Below are positions 37,974 to 48,748 of a stretch of 64,000 bases of DNA, in pieces. The stretch comes from an uncultured Alphaproteobacteria bacterium (GTDB taxonomy: Bacteria > Pseudomonadota > Alphaproteobacteria > Rhodobacterales > Rhodobacteraceae). The stretch spans positions 29,403 to 93,402 of the forward strand of contig CAKMYZ010000016.1 in assembly GCA_929200255.1 (NCBI GenBank), given 5' to 3'. The notes below the pieces were generated by a model. It made no database searches. It was given only the letters and a program-made list of their open reading frames with translations, and had not been told where the DNA came from. How positions within the stretch are numbered: the stretch's first letter is position 1; the number at the start of each line of letters is the position of its first letter. Made by a program: the position numbers and the translations under genes.

Positions 37974-39139
37974 CGGTTGGCCCTGCGTAAGAAGATATCG
38001 CCAATCTCACCCTGTGGCCGTGTGCGTGTGAATGCCAGCAACATCCCCACAGCGACCCCACTCGCGATGAGCGAAGACCCACCATAAGACACAAATGGCA
38101 ACGTCATGCCCTTTGCAGGCAACAGCCGCACAGCCACACCCATATTGATCATGGCCTGCACGCCAAAGGCACAAACAAGGCCCGTGCCTGCAAGACGAAT
38201 GAAGATGTCACGCTCTTTCATCAGGCGCAGCAAGGACCGCACAACAATCACCGTATAGAGGGCGATGATGACCAACACGCAAATCAGCCCGTATTCCTCG
38301 GCCGCCACGGCAATGATGAAATCCGTGTGGGCATCAGGCAGGGACCATTTCACCTGCCCCTCACCCACGCCAACGCCAAAGAACCCACCCTCGCGGATGG
38401 CGTTTGTCGCATAGCCAAGCTGCGTATTGGGATCGAGGTCGGGGGAAAGGAATCCATCAATCCGGCGGGCAAAGTGCTCAGAATTGGAATAGGCGACCGT
38501 GCCGCCAAAAACGACCAATCCGGCCAGAATGATCAGCAGGGTCATCGGTGCACCGGCGACGAAATACATCACCCCCCATGAAAACAGAACCAATGCCGCT
38601 TGCCCAAAGTCAGGTTGCATCGCCAGCATCAGCACAATGACCATCGTCAATACAAAGGAATAGATCTTGCCCGGCGGGCCGCCGATCTGTTGCGACGCAG
38701 CCAGCAGCCACGCGGCCATAACAACAAAACCCGGCTTCAAAAACTCCGAAGGTTGCACTGCCGCAAAACCCAGCGAATACCAGCGTGTCGCCCCTTTGCC
38801 AAAATCCGTGCCCAGCACTGGCAGCATAGCAAGTGCTGCAAATGCCCCCAGAAACCCCAACACAGCCAAGCGGCGCACCATTGTAGGTGACATCATGGAG
38901 ACCACAAACATCACGGCCATCGCAGCACCGCCAAAGATCGCCTGACGTGTTACATAGTGAAACGGCTCCAGCCCGTTTTTGGCCGCCAAAGGAGGAGAGG
39001 ACGCAAGGCCCAGCAACAACCCAATCCCGAACAACAGCAGGATGCAGGACATCGTCCATCTATCAATTGTACGCCACCATCGTGGCAAAACCGGATCGCC
39101 GGATTGCACCGGGACCGTCCCATAGACCATTTCCGTCAT
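37970..39139 (-). CDS. ftsW: SEDS family protein FtsW (septal peptidoglycan polymerase)
   Basis: A 389-residue inner-membrane protein with about ten helices, the septal glycosyltransferase partner of FtsI. SEDS signatures include '[22 protein letters not shown]', '[20 protein letters not shown]' and '[22 protein letters not shown]'. It is the first gene after the interruption of the dcw cluster by an opposite-strand gene, so it must have its own promoter between 39140 and about 39310. Confidence 0.96.
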   Translation of the reverse strand: MTEMVYGTVPVQSGDPVLPRWWRTIDRWTMSCILLLFGIGLLLGLASSPPLAAKNGLEPFHYVTRQAIFGGAAMAVMFVVSMMSPTMVRRLAVLGFLGAFAALAMLPVLGTDFGKGATRWYSLGFAAVQPSEFLKPGFVVMAAWLLAASQQIGGPPGKIYSFVLTMVIVLMLAMQPDFGQAALVLFSWGVMYFVAGAPMTLLIILAGLVVFGGTVAYSNSEHFARRIDGFLSPDLDPNTQLGYATNAIREGGFFGVGVGEGQVKWSLPDAHTDFIIAVAAEEYGLICVLVIIALYTVIVVRSLLRLMKERDIFIRLAGTGLVCAFGVQAMINMGVAVRLLPAKGMTLPFVSYGGSSLIASGVAVGMLLAFTRTRPQGEIGDIFLRRANR

Positions 39140-39314
39140 GGATCACCGCTCACTTTGCCTGTCGCCCGTTTTCCGGGTCTAGGTGCAGCATAACGCTCTA
39201 TGCGACACGATTCCACTGAAATCACCGGGCCACCTACTTTCCATGTCCAATCAAACTTCCGCCGGAGGCATCGGACATTTGAAATCCGCCACGACATCCG
39301 CCATATGCGCCCCC

Positions 39315-40493
39315 ATGCAGATTGAAACCTTGATCATCGGGGCTGGGGCCGCTGGCATGATGTGCGCTGCACATGCCGGGCCCGGCGTGCTGGTGATTGA
39401 TCACGCCAAGGCACCGGGCGAAAAGATCCGCATCTCCGGCGGCGGCCGATGCAATTTTACCAATCTGCATAGCAGCCCACAGAATTTCATCAGCCGGAAC
39501 CCGCATTTTTGCAAATCCGCACTGAAGCGCTACACGCAATGGGATTTCATCACTCTGGTCGAATCCTATGGGATCCCCTGGCACGAGAAAACCCTAGGGC
39601 AGCTTTTCTGCGATAACACCGCAAAGGACATCATCGTGATGCTGCGCGCAGAGATGGAGAAGGCCGGGGCGCAACTATGGCTCCAGACCTCTCTTGCTGC
39701 GATCTCGCGTGACGGCGCCGGGTTCACTGCAACGCTGAGCTGTGATCGGCGCGAGATCCATGTGTCGGCTCGGAACGTCGTGGTCGCCTGCGGCGGCAAA
39801 TCGATCCCTAAGATGGGCGCAACCGGATTGGGGTATCAGATCGCGCAGCAGTTTGAGTTGCCCGTCATCACGCCGCGCCCGGGGCTTGTGCCCCTGACCT
39901 TTTCGGATGACCGATTCAAACCCCTTGCAGGGGTCGCCGTACCGGCCTGTGTCTCGGCAGGAGGTGCCCAATTTGATGAGGCGATCCTGTTCACCCATCG
40001 CGGCCTCTCTGGCCCCGCGATCCTGCAAGCCTCATCTTATTGGCAGGAAGGCGAGAGCATCGGCGTGAACCTGATACCACAAGCGGGGCTGTTGGCCGCA
40101 CTACAATCGGCCAGACAAAGCGACGGGAGAAAAGCGCTTACAACAGTGTTGGGCCACACCCTGCCCGCCCGACTGGTTGATTACCTACAAGATGAACTGG
40201 GTCTGACCGGCAACATCGCAGACCAAAGCGATGCACGGCTGACAGCGCTCTGCGATGCGTTAGCCCATTGGCAACTGACACCGGCAGGCTCTGAAGGGTA
40301 CAGAACCGCAGAGGTCACATTGGGCGGGGTGGACACGGATGCACTGTCATCCAAAACGATGGAGGCCAAGAAGGTGCCTGGCCTTTATTTCATTGGCGAA
40401 TGTGTTGATGTCACCGGTTGGCTGGGCGGCTATAACTTCCAATGGGCGTGGTCATCAGGCTGGGCCGCCGGGCAAGCCATTTCCGCGACGTAA
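39315..40493 (+). CDS. NAD(P)/FAD-dependent oxidoreductase, HI0933/YhiN family
   Basis: A 392-residue flavoprotein. The FAD-binding beta-alpha-beta is 'TLIIGAGAAGMMCAAHAG' and 'GEKIRISGGGRCNFTN' follows. The C-terminus 'VDVTGWLGGYNFQWAWSSG' is typical of the family. The ATG at 39315 is chosen because the conserved domain begins there; upstream codons have no similarity. The reaction is not established for the family. It lies on the plus strand between murD and ftsW, convergent with murD and divergent from ftsW, splitting the cell-wall cluster into two transcription units. Confidence 0.88.
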   Translation: MQIETLIIGAGAAGMMCAAHAGPGVLVIDHAKAPGEKIRISGGGRCNFTNLHSSPQNFISRNPHFCKSALKRYTQWDFITLVESYGIPWHEKTLGQLFCDNTAKDIIVMLRAEMEKAGAQLWLQTSLAAISRDGAGFTATLSCDRREIHVSARNVVVACGGKSIPKMGATGLGYQIAQQFELPVITPRPGLVPLTFSDDRFKPLAGVAVPACVSAGGAQFDEAILFTHRGLSGPAILQASSYWQEGESIGVNLIPQAGLLAALQSARQSDGRKALTTVLGHTLPARLVDYLQDELGLTGNIADQSDARLTALCDALAHWQLTPAGSEGYRTAEVTLGGVDTDALSSKTMEAKKVPGLYFIGECVDVTGWLGGYNFQWAWSSGWAAGQAISAT

Positions 40494-40511
40494 GGTGGAT
40501 CTTGATCCACC

Positions 40512-41906
40512 TTACAGTTTGCGCACCTGCGCGATGAAGTCCTCGCCACGTTTTTCGAAACTGTCATACTGGTCAAAGGACGCCGCCGCCGGGGCAAGCA
40601 GGACAACTTCGCCCTCCTGCGCATCCTGTGCTGCCTTGGACACAGCCACATCCATGCTCCCGCAAACCTCTGCGTCAGCGCGCGTCAGCTGACGCGCGAA
40701 ATCTGCGGCCTCGCGCCCGATCACATAGGCCTTCACCACATGCCCCAGGTGCGGCAACAGCCCCTCCAAACCACCTTCCTTTTGCAAGCCACCGCAAATC
40801 CAGCGGACCTTCGGAAACGCCTGCAAGGCCTTGGCCGCACTATCGACATTGGTCGCCTTGCTGTCATTGACGAAAGTAATCCCATTCTTGTCGGCCACCA
40901 CCTGACTGCGATGCGGTAGGCCCGGATAGCTGTGCAGCGCCAGCGCGATGCCCTTGGGACCCAGCCCCAGACTGCGGCAGGCCGCATAGGCCGCACAGGC
41001 ATTTTGATGATTATGTGCGCCGGGCAACCCGGTCACAGCCCGCAGATCGACAGAGGCCACCTGCCGCCCCTTGCGATGCTCTGACAAAAACCCCTTGCGC
41101 ACGAAGACAGTCCAACCGTCCCCGGTCAGCTTTTGCCCCGAAGATACGCGGATAATCCGGTCATCCGCTGCCCCTTCAATCATTTGGTTGGCGATATAGC
41201 GCCCTTCGGCCTCATCCACACCGATCACAGCGCGGTCAGGCCCGCCTTCGGCAAACAGTCTGCGCTTGGCCGCAAAATACCCCCCCACCCCCGCATGCCG
41301 ATCCAGATGATCGGGGCTGAGATTGGTAAACACAGCCACGTCCGGCGTCAGGCTGCGGGCCAGGTCGGTTTGATACGACGACAGCTCCAACACCACGACC
41401 TCTCCGTCATGGGCGGGTTCAATGTCCAGAACACCGCGCCCGATATTCCCCGCCAATTGCGCAGGCCGCCCGTTTTCGACCAGAATATGATGGATCAGCG
41501 CCGCAGTCGTCGATTTGCCATTGGACCCGGTCACGGCAATGACCCTTGGGGTCGTGTGGAAATTGTCCCAGTCCCGGGTCGCAAAAGACCGAAAGAACAG
41601 ACCAATATCATTGTCCACCGGCACCTGCGCATCCCAGGCGGCTGCGATCACCGGATGCGGTGCCGGATAAAGATGCGGAATACCGGGGCTGACGATGAGG
41701 GCGGCAATGCCATCAAATGCACCGGCCTTGGTCAGATCGCGCAGGTCCAGCCCTGCCTCCTCTGCCGCGTCGCGCGCGGGTGCGCTGTCATCCCAGACCA
41801 CAGCCGTCGCACCACCGGCCTGCAAAGCCACCGCCGCAGCGCGCCCTGTCCGGCCAAGCCCAAGAACGGCAACAGTTTGCCCCGCGTAGCCCTGCACTGG
41901 AATCAT
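40512..41906 (-). CDS. murD: UDP-N-acetylmuramoylalanine--D-glutamate ligase
   Basis: A 464-residue ligase adding D-Glu to UDP-MurNAc-L-Ala. The Rossmann motif is '[17 protein letters not shown]' and the ATP loop is '[19 protein letters not shown]'. Mur-ligase motifs '[20 protein letters not shown]' and '[17 protein letters not shown]' follow. It is convergent with the flavoprotein gene, with only 18 bp between the stops. Confidence 0.97.
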   Translation of the reverse strand: MIPVQGYAGQTVAVLGLGRTGRAAAVALQAGGATAVVWDDSAPARDAAEEAGLDLRDLTKAGAFDGIAALIVSPGIPHLYPAPHPVIAAAWDAQVPVDNDIGLFFRSFATRDWDNFHTTPRVIAVTGSNGKSTTAALIHHILVENGRPAQLAGNIGRGVLDIEPAHDGEVVVLELSSYQTDLARSLTPDVAVFTNLSPDHLDRHAGVGGYFAAKRRLFAEGGPDRAVIGVDEAEGRYIANQMIEGAADDRIIRVSSGQKLTGDGWTVFVRKGFLSEHRKGRQVASVDLRAVTGLPGAHNHQNACAAYAACRSLGLGPKGIALALHSYPGLPHRSQVVADKNGITFVNDSKATNVDSAAKALQAFPKVRWICGGLQKEGGLEGLLPHLGHVVKAYVIGREAADFARQLTRADAEVCGSMDVAVSKAAQDAQEGEVVLLAPAAASFDQYDSFEKRGEDFIAQVRKL

Positions 41907-41995
41907 CGTCTTACCTTCACCCTGCTCAACTGCCCCAAAGGGCCATCCTACTAGGTGACATGTTCAGGACCAGTCATGCAACCGCAGCAGCACCG

Positions 41996-42514
41996 CTATC
42001 TGATATGCAAAGCGCGCTTCATATCTGTGATCGCATCAACCTGTGCCGGGCTCAACTCACCTTCAACCAGTGAGGTCAGCATGGTTTGAAGGGTGTCCCA
42101 GGACGCATCCCCATCAATCTTGAAAAGCCTGCGCGCCAAGCGCGTGACCGCCGCATCAGGCGACTGGCATTGCCCAACCAGCCAGCGCCCCAAAACTTCC
42201 ATTTCTTCCGCCTCATCCGCACTACAGCGCAGCTCGGTGCGCAGCAGGACGGACAACCGTTTACGCTGATCCAAAGTGGGCAGTGCATCCAACTCAATGA
42301 ATGCCTGTGCGAGGGCACAAATCGCAATCCGCGCATCATCGATGCCTTCTACGGGATGGGCATTGTGTTGGCGGCGAAACGCCAGCCGGCGCGGCGCATT
42401 TCGTGCGGTCGTAATCGCATCCTGCGCCATATTCACCGCGTCACCGGGGTTTTGTCGCGCCCACCAATACAGCGCACCACCAAGTGTCGTCAGGATCAGA
42501 ATAATAAACCCCAT
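41996..42514 (-). CDS. Hypothetical membrane-anchored protein, TerB/DjlA-like helical domain
   Basis: A 172-residue protein with one N-terminal helix ('MGFIILILTTLGGALYWWA') and a cytosolic all-helical domain. The helical part ('IALAQAFIELDALPTLDQRK' region, then 'ADEAEEMEVLGRWLVGQ', 'LARRLFKIDGDASWDTLQTM') has the look of TerB/DjlA-type tellurite-resistance domains, though similarity is by eye only. It sits between mraY and murD in the minus-strand cluster, where most bacteria have no gene, with gaps of about 70-90 bp. Confidence 0.6.
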   Translation of the reverse strand: MGFIILILTTLGGALYWWARQNPGDAVNMAQDAITTARNAPRRLAFRRQHNAHPVEGIDDARIAICALAQAFIELDALPTLDQRKRLSVLLRTELRCSADEAEEMEVLGRWLVGQCQSPDAAVTRLARRLFKIDGDASWDTLQTMLTSLVEGELSPAQVDAITDMKRALHIR

Positions 42515-42583
42515 TGTTCAACCTCTTGCTTTGTTCAAGCGAGCGTGCCCCGCAATCTTGGCAGCAATATGAATGACCCCGCC

Positions 42584-43666
42584 CTAGCGCACCTTCAGCG
42601 TTGCAAGCCCGATCATTGCCAGAATAAGCGAAATGATCCAGAAGCGGATCACGATCTGGGGTTCTGCCCAGCCTTTTTTCTCATAGTGGTGGTGGATCGG
42701 CGCCATCAGGAACACCCGTTTGCCAGTCCGTTTGAAATATAGCACCTGAATAATAACCGACAGCGCCTCGACCACGAAAAGCCCGCCAACAATCGCCAAA
42801 ACAATCTCGTGCTTGGTGGCCACCGCAATTGCGCCCAGCGCACCACCAAGGGCCAGCGATCCGGTGTCACCCATGAAGACCGCTGCGGGTGGCGCATTGT
42901 ACCACAAGAATCCCAATCCGCCGCCGATCAGGCCCATTGTGAAGATGAGAATTTCACCGGTCTGCGGGACGTAATGCACGTCCAGATATTGGGTAAAGTC
43001 GGTCCGGCCCACGGCATAGGCAATCACACCAAACGTACCGGCAGCAATCATCACCGGCATGATCGCCAAACCATCCAGCCCATCGGTAAGGTTCACCGCA
43101 TTCGCCGCGCCCACAATCACGATAATCGCGAAGGGAATGAACAGGATGCCAAGATTGATCAGCGTGTCCTTGAAAATCGGCAGCGCCAGTTGGTTGGTCA
43201 AATCGTCAGGGTGATACACAGCCGCCCAATAGCCAGCGATGCCCGCAATCAAAATGCCCAGCAAAATACGCACCTTGCCCGACACGCCAGCAGTGTTTTG
43301 CTTGGACACCTTTGAATAGTCGTCGGCAAAGCCGATCGCCGCGAAGGACAGCGTCACAAAAAGAACCATCCAGACAAAGGGATTATCCAGCCGCGCCCAC
43401 AACAGCGTCGAAAAGGTCAAAGCGCCCACGATCAGCAAGCCACCCATCGTGGGCGTGCCCTGTTTGGCGAAATGCCCTTCGGGGCCATCGTCACGAATGG
43501 GTTGGCCTTTGCCCTGCTTGCGCCGCAGCACGTTGATCAGCGGCGGCCCAAAGATGAACCCAAACAGCAATGCCGTCATAAAGGCCCCGCCCGCCCGGAA
43601 GGTGATGTAGCGAAACAGGTTATAAAAATCGCCACCGTCTGAGAGAGCCGTGAGCCAATAAAGCAT
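42584..43666 (-). CDS. mraY: Phospho-N-acetylmuramoyl-pentapeptide-transferase MraY
   Basis: The protein is 360 residues from the ATG at 43666, which has an AAAGGA site; an upstream in-frame start 20 codons earlier lies within murF. It is an inner-membrane enzyme with about ten helices that makes lipid I. Catalytic aspartates lie in '[12 protein letters not shown]' and '[13 protein letters not shown]', and the HHH motif is in '[14 protein letters not shown]'. '[11 protein letters not shown]' is also present. Confidence 0.97.
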   Translation of the reverse strand: MLYWLTALSDGGDFYNLFRYITFRAGGAFMTALLFGFIFGPPLINVLRRKQGKGQPIRDDGPEGHFAKQGTPTMGGLLIVGALTFSTLLWARLDNPFVWMVLFVTLSFAAIGFADDYSKVSKQNTAGVSGKVRILLGILIAGIAGYWAAVYHPDDLTNQLALPIFKDTLINLGILFIPFAIIVIVGAANAVNLTDGLDGLAIMPVMIAAGTFGVIAYAVGRTDFTQYLDVHYVPQTGEILIFTMGLIGGGLGFLWYNAPPAAVFMGDTGSLALGGALGAIAVATKHEIVLAIVGGLFVVEALSVIIQVLYFKRTGKRVFLMAPIHHHYEKKGWAEPQIVIRFWIISLILAMIGLATLKVR

Positions 43667-43676
43667 TGCGTGTCCT

Positions 43677-45104
43677 TTAGTCTTCTTGGGGGCGCCGATG
43701 CCCCAGTTTGCGGATGGCGTCAACAATCAGGCTGACCTTGCTGCCCTTAGAGCCCTTCACCAGCACAACATCGCCTGCATCAACCAGCCGCGCAGTTTTG
43801 GGGATCAGATCTTTGGCGGCCTCGGCCCAATGTCCGCGCTGTTCTTCGGGCAGCGCCTGCCAAAGGTGATGCATCAGCGGCCCGGCACAATGGACCAGAT
43901 CAAGCTTTCGCAGGTCTGCATTCGCGGCCATGTCGCGGTGCATCTGCACTTCGTCGGGCCCCAGTTCAAGCATATCACCCAAGATCGCGATCCTGCGTCC
44001 TTTGACGATACGCCCGACGTTATCGGTTGGTTGTGACGCCGCGAGAACCTCAAGCGCGGCCACCAGCGATGTCGGATTGGCATTAAATGCATCATCCAGC
44101 AGCTCAAGGCTTTCGCCATCATTGGCCATATCGGTCACAATGACCTCGCGTGTCCCGCGCCCCGCTGGCGGCACCCAAGTTGCGATATCGAGCGAGGCCG
44201 CAACCGGGTCCGCACCAAGCGAATCCGCCACAGCCAGAACCCCCAGCGCATTCATCGCGAAATGCCGCCCCGGCACAGAGAGTTTGAAGAGGTAGTCGTC
44301 GCCGGCATGGTGGGCATTGATGATCGTCACGTCACCGCTTAGCCGCACATCTTGCAGCGTCCAATCGGCGGCACTCTCACCAAAGAACACTTTGGCCACG
44401 TCAAGACGCTCGGCATGATCCTCAAGCACCCCTGATGTTTCAATATCGCTATTGAGGACCACAACGCCGCCCAGTTCAAGGCCGCCCATAATGCTGGCCT
44501 TTTCCGCTGCAATGCCTGCCAGATTGTCAAACGACGCCAGATGCGCCGCTGCCACGGTGGTGATCATCGCCACATGCGGGCGGGCCATTTGGGACAAGGG
44601 TGTGATTTCACCGGGGTTGCTCATCCCGATTTCGATCACGGCAAAATCGGTATCCGCTGGCATCCGCGCGAGCGTCAGCGGCACGCCCCAATGGTTGTTG
44701 TAGGAGGCTTCAGCCGCATGGCACTTGCCCTGTCCGGACAAAACCGCACGCAGCATTTCCTTGGTCGAGGTCTTGCCAACTGACCCGGTGATCGCGGCAA
44801 TCTTTGCGCCCGTTCGCGCACGCGCCGCGCGCGCCAGCGCCTCTAACCCCTCTAGCACATCGGGGACCACCAGCAGCGGCGCATCTTCAGCGACACCTTC
44901 AGGCCGGTGGGTGACAAGCGCTGCTGCCGCACCTTTGTCGAGGGCCTGCGCCACGAACTCATGGCCGTCACGGATATCTTTCAGCGCAACAAAAAGATCG
45001 CCGGGCGCAAGCGTCCGCGTATCAATCGAAACCCCTGTCGCCTGCCAGTCATCGCTGGTTTGGCCGCCCGTTGCAGCGGCGGCATCGGCTGCGGTCCAAA
45101 GCAC
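43677..45104 (-). CDS. murF: UDP-MurNAc-tripeptide--D-Ala-D-Ala ligase MurF
   Basis: The protein is 475 residues, taken from GTG 45104 ('[14 protein letters not shown]', typical of the family start). A TTG at 45110 overlapping the murE stop is possible too. It adds D-Ala-D-Ala to complete the pentapeptide. The ATP loop is '[20 protein letters not shown]', with '[15 protein letters not shown]', '[10 protein letters not shown]' and '[15 protein letters not shown]' as family signatures. Confidence 0.96.
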   Translation of the reverse strand: MLWTAADAAAATGGQTSDDWQATGVSIDTRTLAPGDLFVALKDIRDGHEFVAQALDKGAAAALVTHRPEGVAEDAPLLVVPDVLEGLEALARAARARTGAKIAAITGSVGKTSTKEMLRAVLSGQGKCHAAEASYNNHWGVPLTLARMPADTDFAVIEIGMSNPGEITPLSQMARPHVAMITTVAAAHLASFDNLAGIAAEKASIMGGLELGGVVVLNSDIETSGVLEDHAERLDVAKVFFGESAADWTLQDVRLSGDVTIINAHHAGDDYLFKLSVPGRHFAMNALGVLAVADSLGADPVAASLDIATWVPPAGRGTREVIVTDMANDGESLELLDDAFNANPTSLVAALEVLAASQPTDNVGRIVKGRRIAILGDMLELGPDEVQMHRDMAANADLRKLDLVHCAGPLMHHLWQALPEEQRGHWAEAAKDLIPKTARLVDAGDVVLVKGSKGSKVSLIVDAIRKLGHRRPQED

Positions 45105-45106
45105 GG

Positions 45107-46594
45107 TCAAATCCGGCCCTCAAGGGCTGCAACGGCGACACTTGCCTGTTCCACATCGTCGAAGGGCAGCACGGCATCGTCTACAACCTGCCCCGTTTCA
45201 TGACCTTTGCCGGCAATTAACAAAGCGTCGCCCGCGCTCAGCAAGTCAATCCCCCGCAGGATCGCCTCGGCGCGGTCGCCGACTTCGGAAATACCGTCAG
45301 TGCCCGCCGCCGCAACCGCGCCCGCCAAAACAGCAGCGCGGATGCTGGCCGGGTCTTCGGATCGCGGGTTATCATCCGTCACAATCACGATATCAGCGTT
45401 CTGCGCCGCAGCAGCGCCCATCAAGGGCCGCTTGGCTGTATCTCTATCGCCGCCTGCGCCGACGATCACGACAATCCGACCCATCACATGGGGGCGCATG
45501 GCTTTCAGGGCGGTTTCGACCGCGTCAGGCGTATGTGCATAATCCACGAACACGGCCGCACCGCTTTCGCGCGTCGCGGCCAGTTCCATACGGCCACGTA
45601 CAGTGCTCAGGTGCGACAGCGCATCAAAAACATCAGCCGGATCAGCCCCCGCGGCGATCACCAGACCAGCGGCAAGCAGCACATTATCGGCCTGAAACCC
45701 GCCGATCAAGCCAAGCCGGGTTTGCCGTGCCTTGCCCTGCCATTCAAAGAGCAGATCCTGCCCGGTCGCATCAAATCGCTGCCCGGTCAGCCGCAGTCGC
45801 GCATCAGGGTGGCGGCCGACGCCAATGATCTCTTGCCCGCGTTCGGCACAAATAACCGCAACCTCGGGCCCCTTGGGATCATCCAGATTGATCACTGCAA
45901 CGCCGTCGTCAGACAGAACACGTGTGAACAGCCCCATTTTGGCATCGAAATAGGCCTCAAAGGTTTCGTGGTAATCAAGATGGTCCTGCGTGAAATTCGA
46001 AAACCCCGCAGCGGCCAGCAGCACACCATCCAAACGCCGCTGATCAAGACCATGGGACGAGGCCTCCATTGCAACATGGGTGATCCCCTCTTGCGCGGCT
46101 TGGGCCATGACCCTGTGCAAGGTGATCGGTTCCGGCGTTGTATGCTTGAGCGGGTGGGTCCATGCCCCCTCAACCCCCGTCGTACCAAGGTTGACGCCCG
46201 CGATTTGCAGCTCTTCCCAGATTTGTCGGCAGAACGTCGACACGGAGGTTTTTCCGTTGGTGCCGGTGACCGCAACAACCGTCCGCGGATGCGCCCCGAA
46301 CCAAAGCGATGCCGTCTGCGCCAAGGCCTGCCGTGGATCCTGTGCCACGATCAGGGCGGCCTCACTTGCGGCCAATGCATCCGCCGCGATCCCCGCACCT
46401 TCACTGTCCGTCAGGACAGCTCCGGCCTGCATACGCAGCGCATATTGGATGAATTCGGCCCCGTGAACCCGCGCGCCCGGCAGTGCCGCGAAAAGGAACC
46501 CCGGCTTGACCTCGCGGCTGTCAACGGCCAGCCCGGTGACCTGCGCCTCACGCCCGCCCTGTGCCCTCAGCCCCAGTTCCGCCAGTGATTTCAT
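45107..46594 (-). CDS. murE: UDP-MurNAc-tripeptide synthetase MurE (meso-diaminopimelate type)
   Basis: The 495-residue ligase adds the third stem residue. The ATP loop is 'VAVTGTNGKTSVSTFCRQIW'. The motif 'DNPRSEDPASI' contains DNPR, the hallmark of enzymes using meso-diaminopimelate, as expected for a Gram-negative wall. 'EASSHGLDQRRLDGV' and 'YAHTPDAVETAL' are further family signatures. It follows ftsI by 13 bp. Confidence 0.97.
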   Translation of the reverse strand: MKSLAELGLRAQGGREAQVTGLAVDSREVKPGFLFAALPGARVHGAEFIQYALRMQAGAVLTDSEGAGIAADALAASEAALIVAQDPRQALAQTASLWFGAHPRTVVAVTGTNGKTSVSTFCRQIWEELQIAGVNLGTTGVEGAWTHPLKHTTPEPITLHRVMAQAAQEGITHVAMEASSHGLDQRRLDGVLLAAAGFSNFTQDHLDYHETFEAYFDAKMGLFTRVLSDDGVAVINLDDPKGPEVAVICAERGQEIIGVGRHPDARLRLTGQRFDATGQDLLFEWQGKARQTRLGLIGGFQADNVLLAAGLVIAAGADPADVFDALSHLSTVRGRMELAATRESGAAVFVDYAHTPDAVETALKAMRPHVMGRIVVIVGAGGDRDTAKRPLMGAAAAQNADIVIVTDDNPRSEDPASIRAAVLAGAVAAAGTDGISEVGDRAEAILRGIDLLSAGDALLIAGKGHETGQVVDDAVLPFDDVEQASVAVAALEGRI

Positions 46595-46607
46595 TGCCCG
46601 CCCTCGC

Positions 46608-48392
46608 CTAGTTTGAGGTGAGTGTTACACCGACCTGCTGAGGCCTGTCCACTTGTGGTCTGACCCCCAAGAGAGGCGCCACACGGCGGATCATCTCGGC
46701 CGCGATGGGTACGGCAGTCCAACCTGCTGTGCGGCGCGGTTCAGCGCCTGAATTCTCGGAAGGTTCGTCAAGCGTGACGATCAGGACATACTGCGGATCA
46801 TTGGCCGGAAAGACCGACGCGAAGGTCGCGATGACCTTATCATCATGGTATCCACCACCCTGCCTGCGCGGTTTGTCCGCGGTGCCGGTTTTCCCGCCAA
46901 CAGCATAGCCCGGCACATCGCCAAAGGATGCTGTCCCTCGGGTGACCACCTGACGCAACATTTCGCGGGCGCGGGCGCTGACGGCCTCGCTGACAACGCG
47001 CGGGCCAACATCCACGCCCGTTTGCCGCAGTAAGGTCGGCTCTACCCGCGTGCCGCCATTCAGCAAAGAGGCATAGCCCGCAGCCAGATGCACCGGTGAG
47101 GAAGACAGGCCATGCCCGTATGAAATTGTCATGGTGGAAATCTCGGACCAGTTTGGGGGCAACAGCGGGCGTCCTGTGGGGGCCTCGGCCATCTCCAAGC
47201 CTGTTGGTGCCAGAAACCCTAGCGAGCCGAGGAATTCCTTTTGCCGCTCTGCACCGATCTGCATCGCAATCCGTGCTGTGCCGATGTTCGACGATTCCAC
47301 GATCACATCCGTGGTGCTGAGCTCTGGTCCGTAGTCATGGAAGTCGCGAATACGGAACCGGCCCCATGTCAGCGGGCCTTGGGTGTCGATCATCGTGTTG
47401 GGATTGACCAAACCAAGTTCCATGGCCTGTGCCACGGCAAAAATCTTAAAGACCGAGCCCAACTCATAAACACCCTGCACAGCACGGTTAAACAAAGGGC
47501 TGTCTGATTGATCACCCGAGGTCAGGACCTGAGGGCGGTTGTTCGGGTCGAAATCCGGCAACGACACCATCGAAATGATCTCGCCTGTGTGGATATCCAT
47601 CAGGACTGACGCAGCACCTTTGGCATTCATGATCGACATGCCGCCCGCCAGCACCTGTTCAGCCGCAGCCTGCACGGTCAGGTCAAGGGAAAGCGCCAGC
47701 GGCGCGCCCTCATTGGCCGGATCACGCAGGAAGCCGTCAAACTGGCGTTCTACCCCGGCGACGCCAATCACCTCTGCCGAGGCGACACCTTCGCGACCAT
47801 AACTGGCACCACCCAGAATATGCGCAGCAATCGGGCCATTGGGATACAGGCGCATTTCACGTGGACCAAACAGCAAACCAGGAGAGCCGATATCATGCAC
47901 CGCCTGCATCTGCTCGGGGCTGATCTGGCGGCGGATCCAAAGGAATCGGCGGTCACCTGTGAAATCAGTGAGCAGCTCTTCCTCATCCAGCTCAGGGAAA
48001 ATCTGAACCAAACCCTTGGCGGCCTGCACTGGGTCAATCATATCCTGTGGATGGGCGTAAAGCGAATGTGTGGCAAGGTTCGTCGCCAAAATACGCCCGT
48101 TTCTATCAACAATATCAGAACGTTGCCCAATGATAGGATTGCCCACAGCAGAGGCGCGCGGTTCTTCGGGAATGGTTGAGGCCAGTGTCGCCATCCGCAT
48201 CCCGATCACGCCAAAGGCGCAAAAGAACGCAAGGCCCAACACCAGCAGGCGACCTTCGGCGCGCTGGCGTTGCTTGTCGGCCATTGCCGCGTGACGGCGG
48301 GCGCGGTTTTCGGCCTCGATCGCGTTGGGGTCTTCGCCTTTCGCACGGGCCTTCAATACATGGGCCAAGGGGCGGAGCGGCGTGCGGATCAT
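46608..48392 (-). CDS. ftsI: Peptidoglycan transpeptidase FtsI (PBP3)
   Basis: A 594-residue septal penicillin-binding protein. The cytoplasmic N-terminus is unusually long and charged (about 1-48), followed by one helix ('RLLVLGLAFFCAFGVIGM'), a dimerisation domain, and the transpeptidase. The motifs SxxK ('LGSVFKIF'), SxN ('VESSNIGTA') and KTG ('VGGKTGTADKP') are all intact. Its ATG overlaps the ftsL stop by 4 bp. Confidence 0.96.
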   Translation of the reverse strand: MIRTPLRPLAHVLKARAKGEDPNAIEAENRARRHAAMADKQRQRAEGRLLVLGLAFFCAFGVIGMRMATLASTIPEEPRASAVGNPIIGQRSDIVDRNGRILATNLATHSLYAHPQDMIDPVQAAKGLVQIFPELDEEELLTDFTGDRRFLWIRRQISPEQMQAVHDIGSPGLLFGPREMRLYPNGPIAAHILGGASYGREGVASAEVIGVAGVERQFDGFLRDPANEGAPLALSLDLTVQAAAEQVLAGGMSIMNAKGAASVLMDIHTGEIISMVSLPDFDPNNRPQVLTSGDQSDSPLFNRAVQGVYELGSVFKIFAVAQAMELGLVNPNTMIDTQGPLTWGRFRIRDFHDYGPELSTTDVIVESSNIGTARIAMQIGAERQKEFLGSLGFLAPTGLEMAEAPTGRPLLPPNWSEISTMTISYGHGLSSSPVHLAAGYASLLNGGTRVEPTLLRQTGVDVGPRVVSEAVSARAREMLRQVVTRGTASFGDVPGYAVGGKTGTADKPRRQGGGYHDDKVIATFASVFPANDPQYVLIVTLDEPSENSGAEPRRTAGWTAVPIAAEMIRRVAPLLGVRPQVDRPQQVGVTLTSN

Positions 48393-48748
48393 AGATCATT
48401 CTCCGACGCGCCCATGGCGTCAGAAGACAGCTCAATCGGGTTGGTGATTGGCAGGATTGGCGGGGCCGGATAGATCACCTGATCAACCGCGCCAAAGGCA
48501 TCTGGCATCAAGGGCAACAGGCCCAGACGGTCAAAGTTCAGGTCAGCAAGATCAGCCAGACGGTCGGGCCGGTTCAGATAGGCCCATTCGGCGCGCAACA
48601 TCCCCAGACGTTCATGGGCCCGCCCTATATCCTGATGCAGATCACGCACCTCGGCGATGGCACCTTGGGTCTTGTAGTTTTCCTGATAGGCCCAGAACGC
48701 TAGCCCCATGACCGATAGAGCGGCCAAAACATAAAACAAACCACGCAT
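48389..48748 (-). CDS. ftsL: Cell division protein FtsL
   Basis: A 119-residue bitopic protein: a short start, a membrane helix ('FYVLAALSVMGLAFWAYQ'), then a coiled-coil periplasmic part ('EVRDLHQDIGRAHERLGMLRAEW') and 'YLNRPDRLADLADLNFDRLGL'. Its role is in the FtsQLB complex, which activates FtsWI. The ATG directly follows the rsmH stop with no gap. Assignment rests on architecture and position more than on sequence motifs. Confidence 0.9.
   Translation of the reverse strand: MRGLFYVLAALSVMGLAFWAYQENYKTQGAIAEVRDLHQDIGRAHERLGMLRAEWAYLNRPDRLADLADLNFDRLGLLPLMPDAFGAVDQVIYPAPPILPITNPIELSSDAMGASENDL

Noticed and set aside
45488..46588. 366-codon plus-strand frame
   Set aside because: Antisense to murE and without any recognisable domain.
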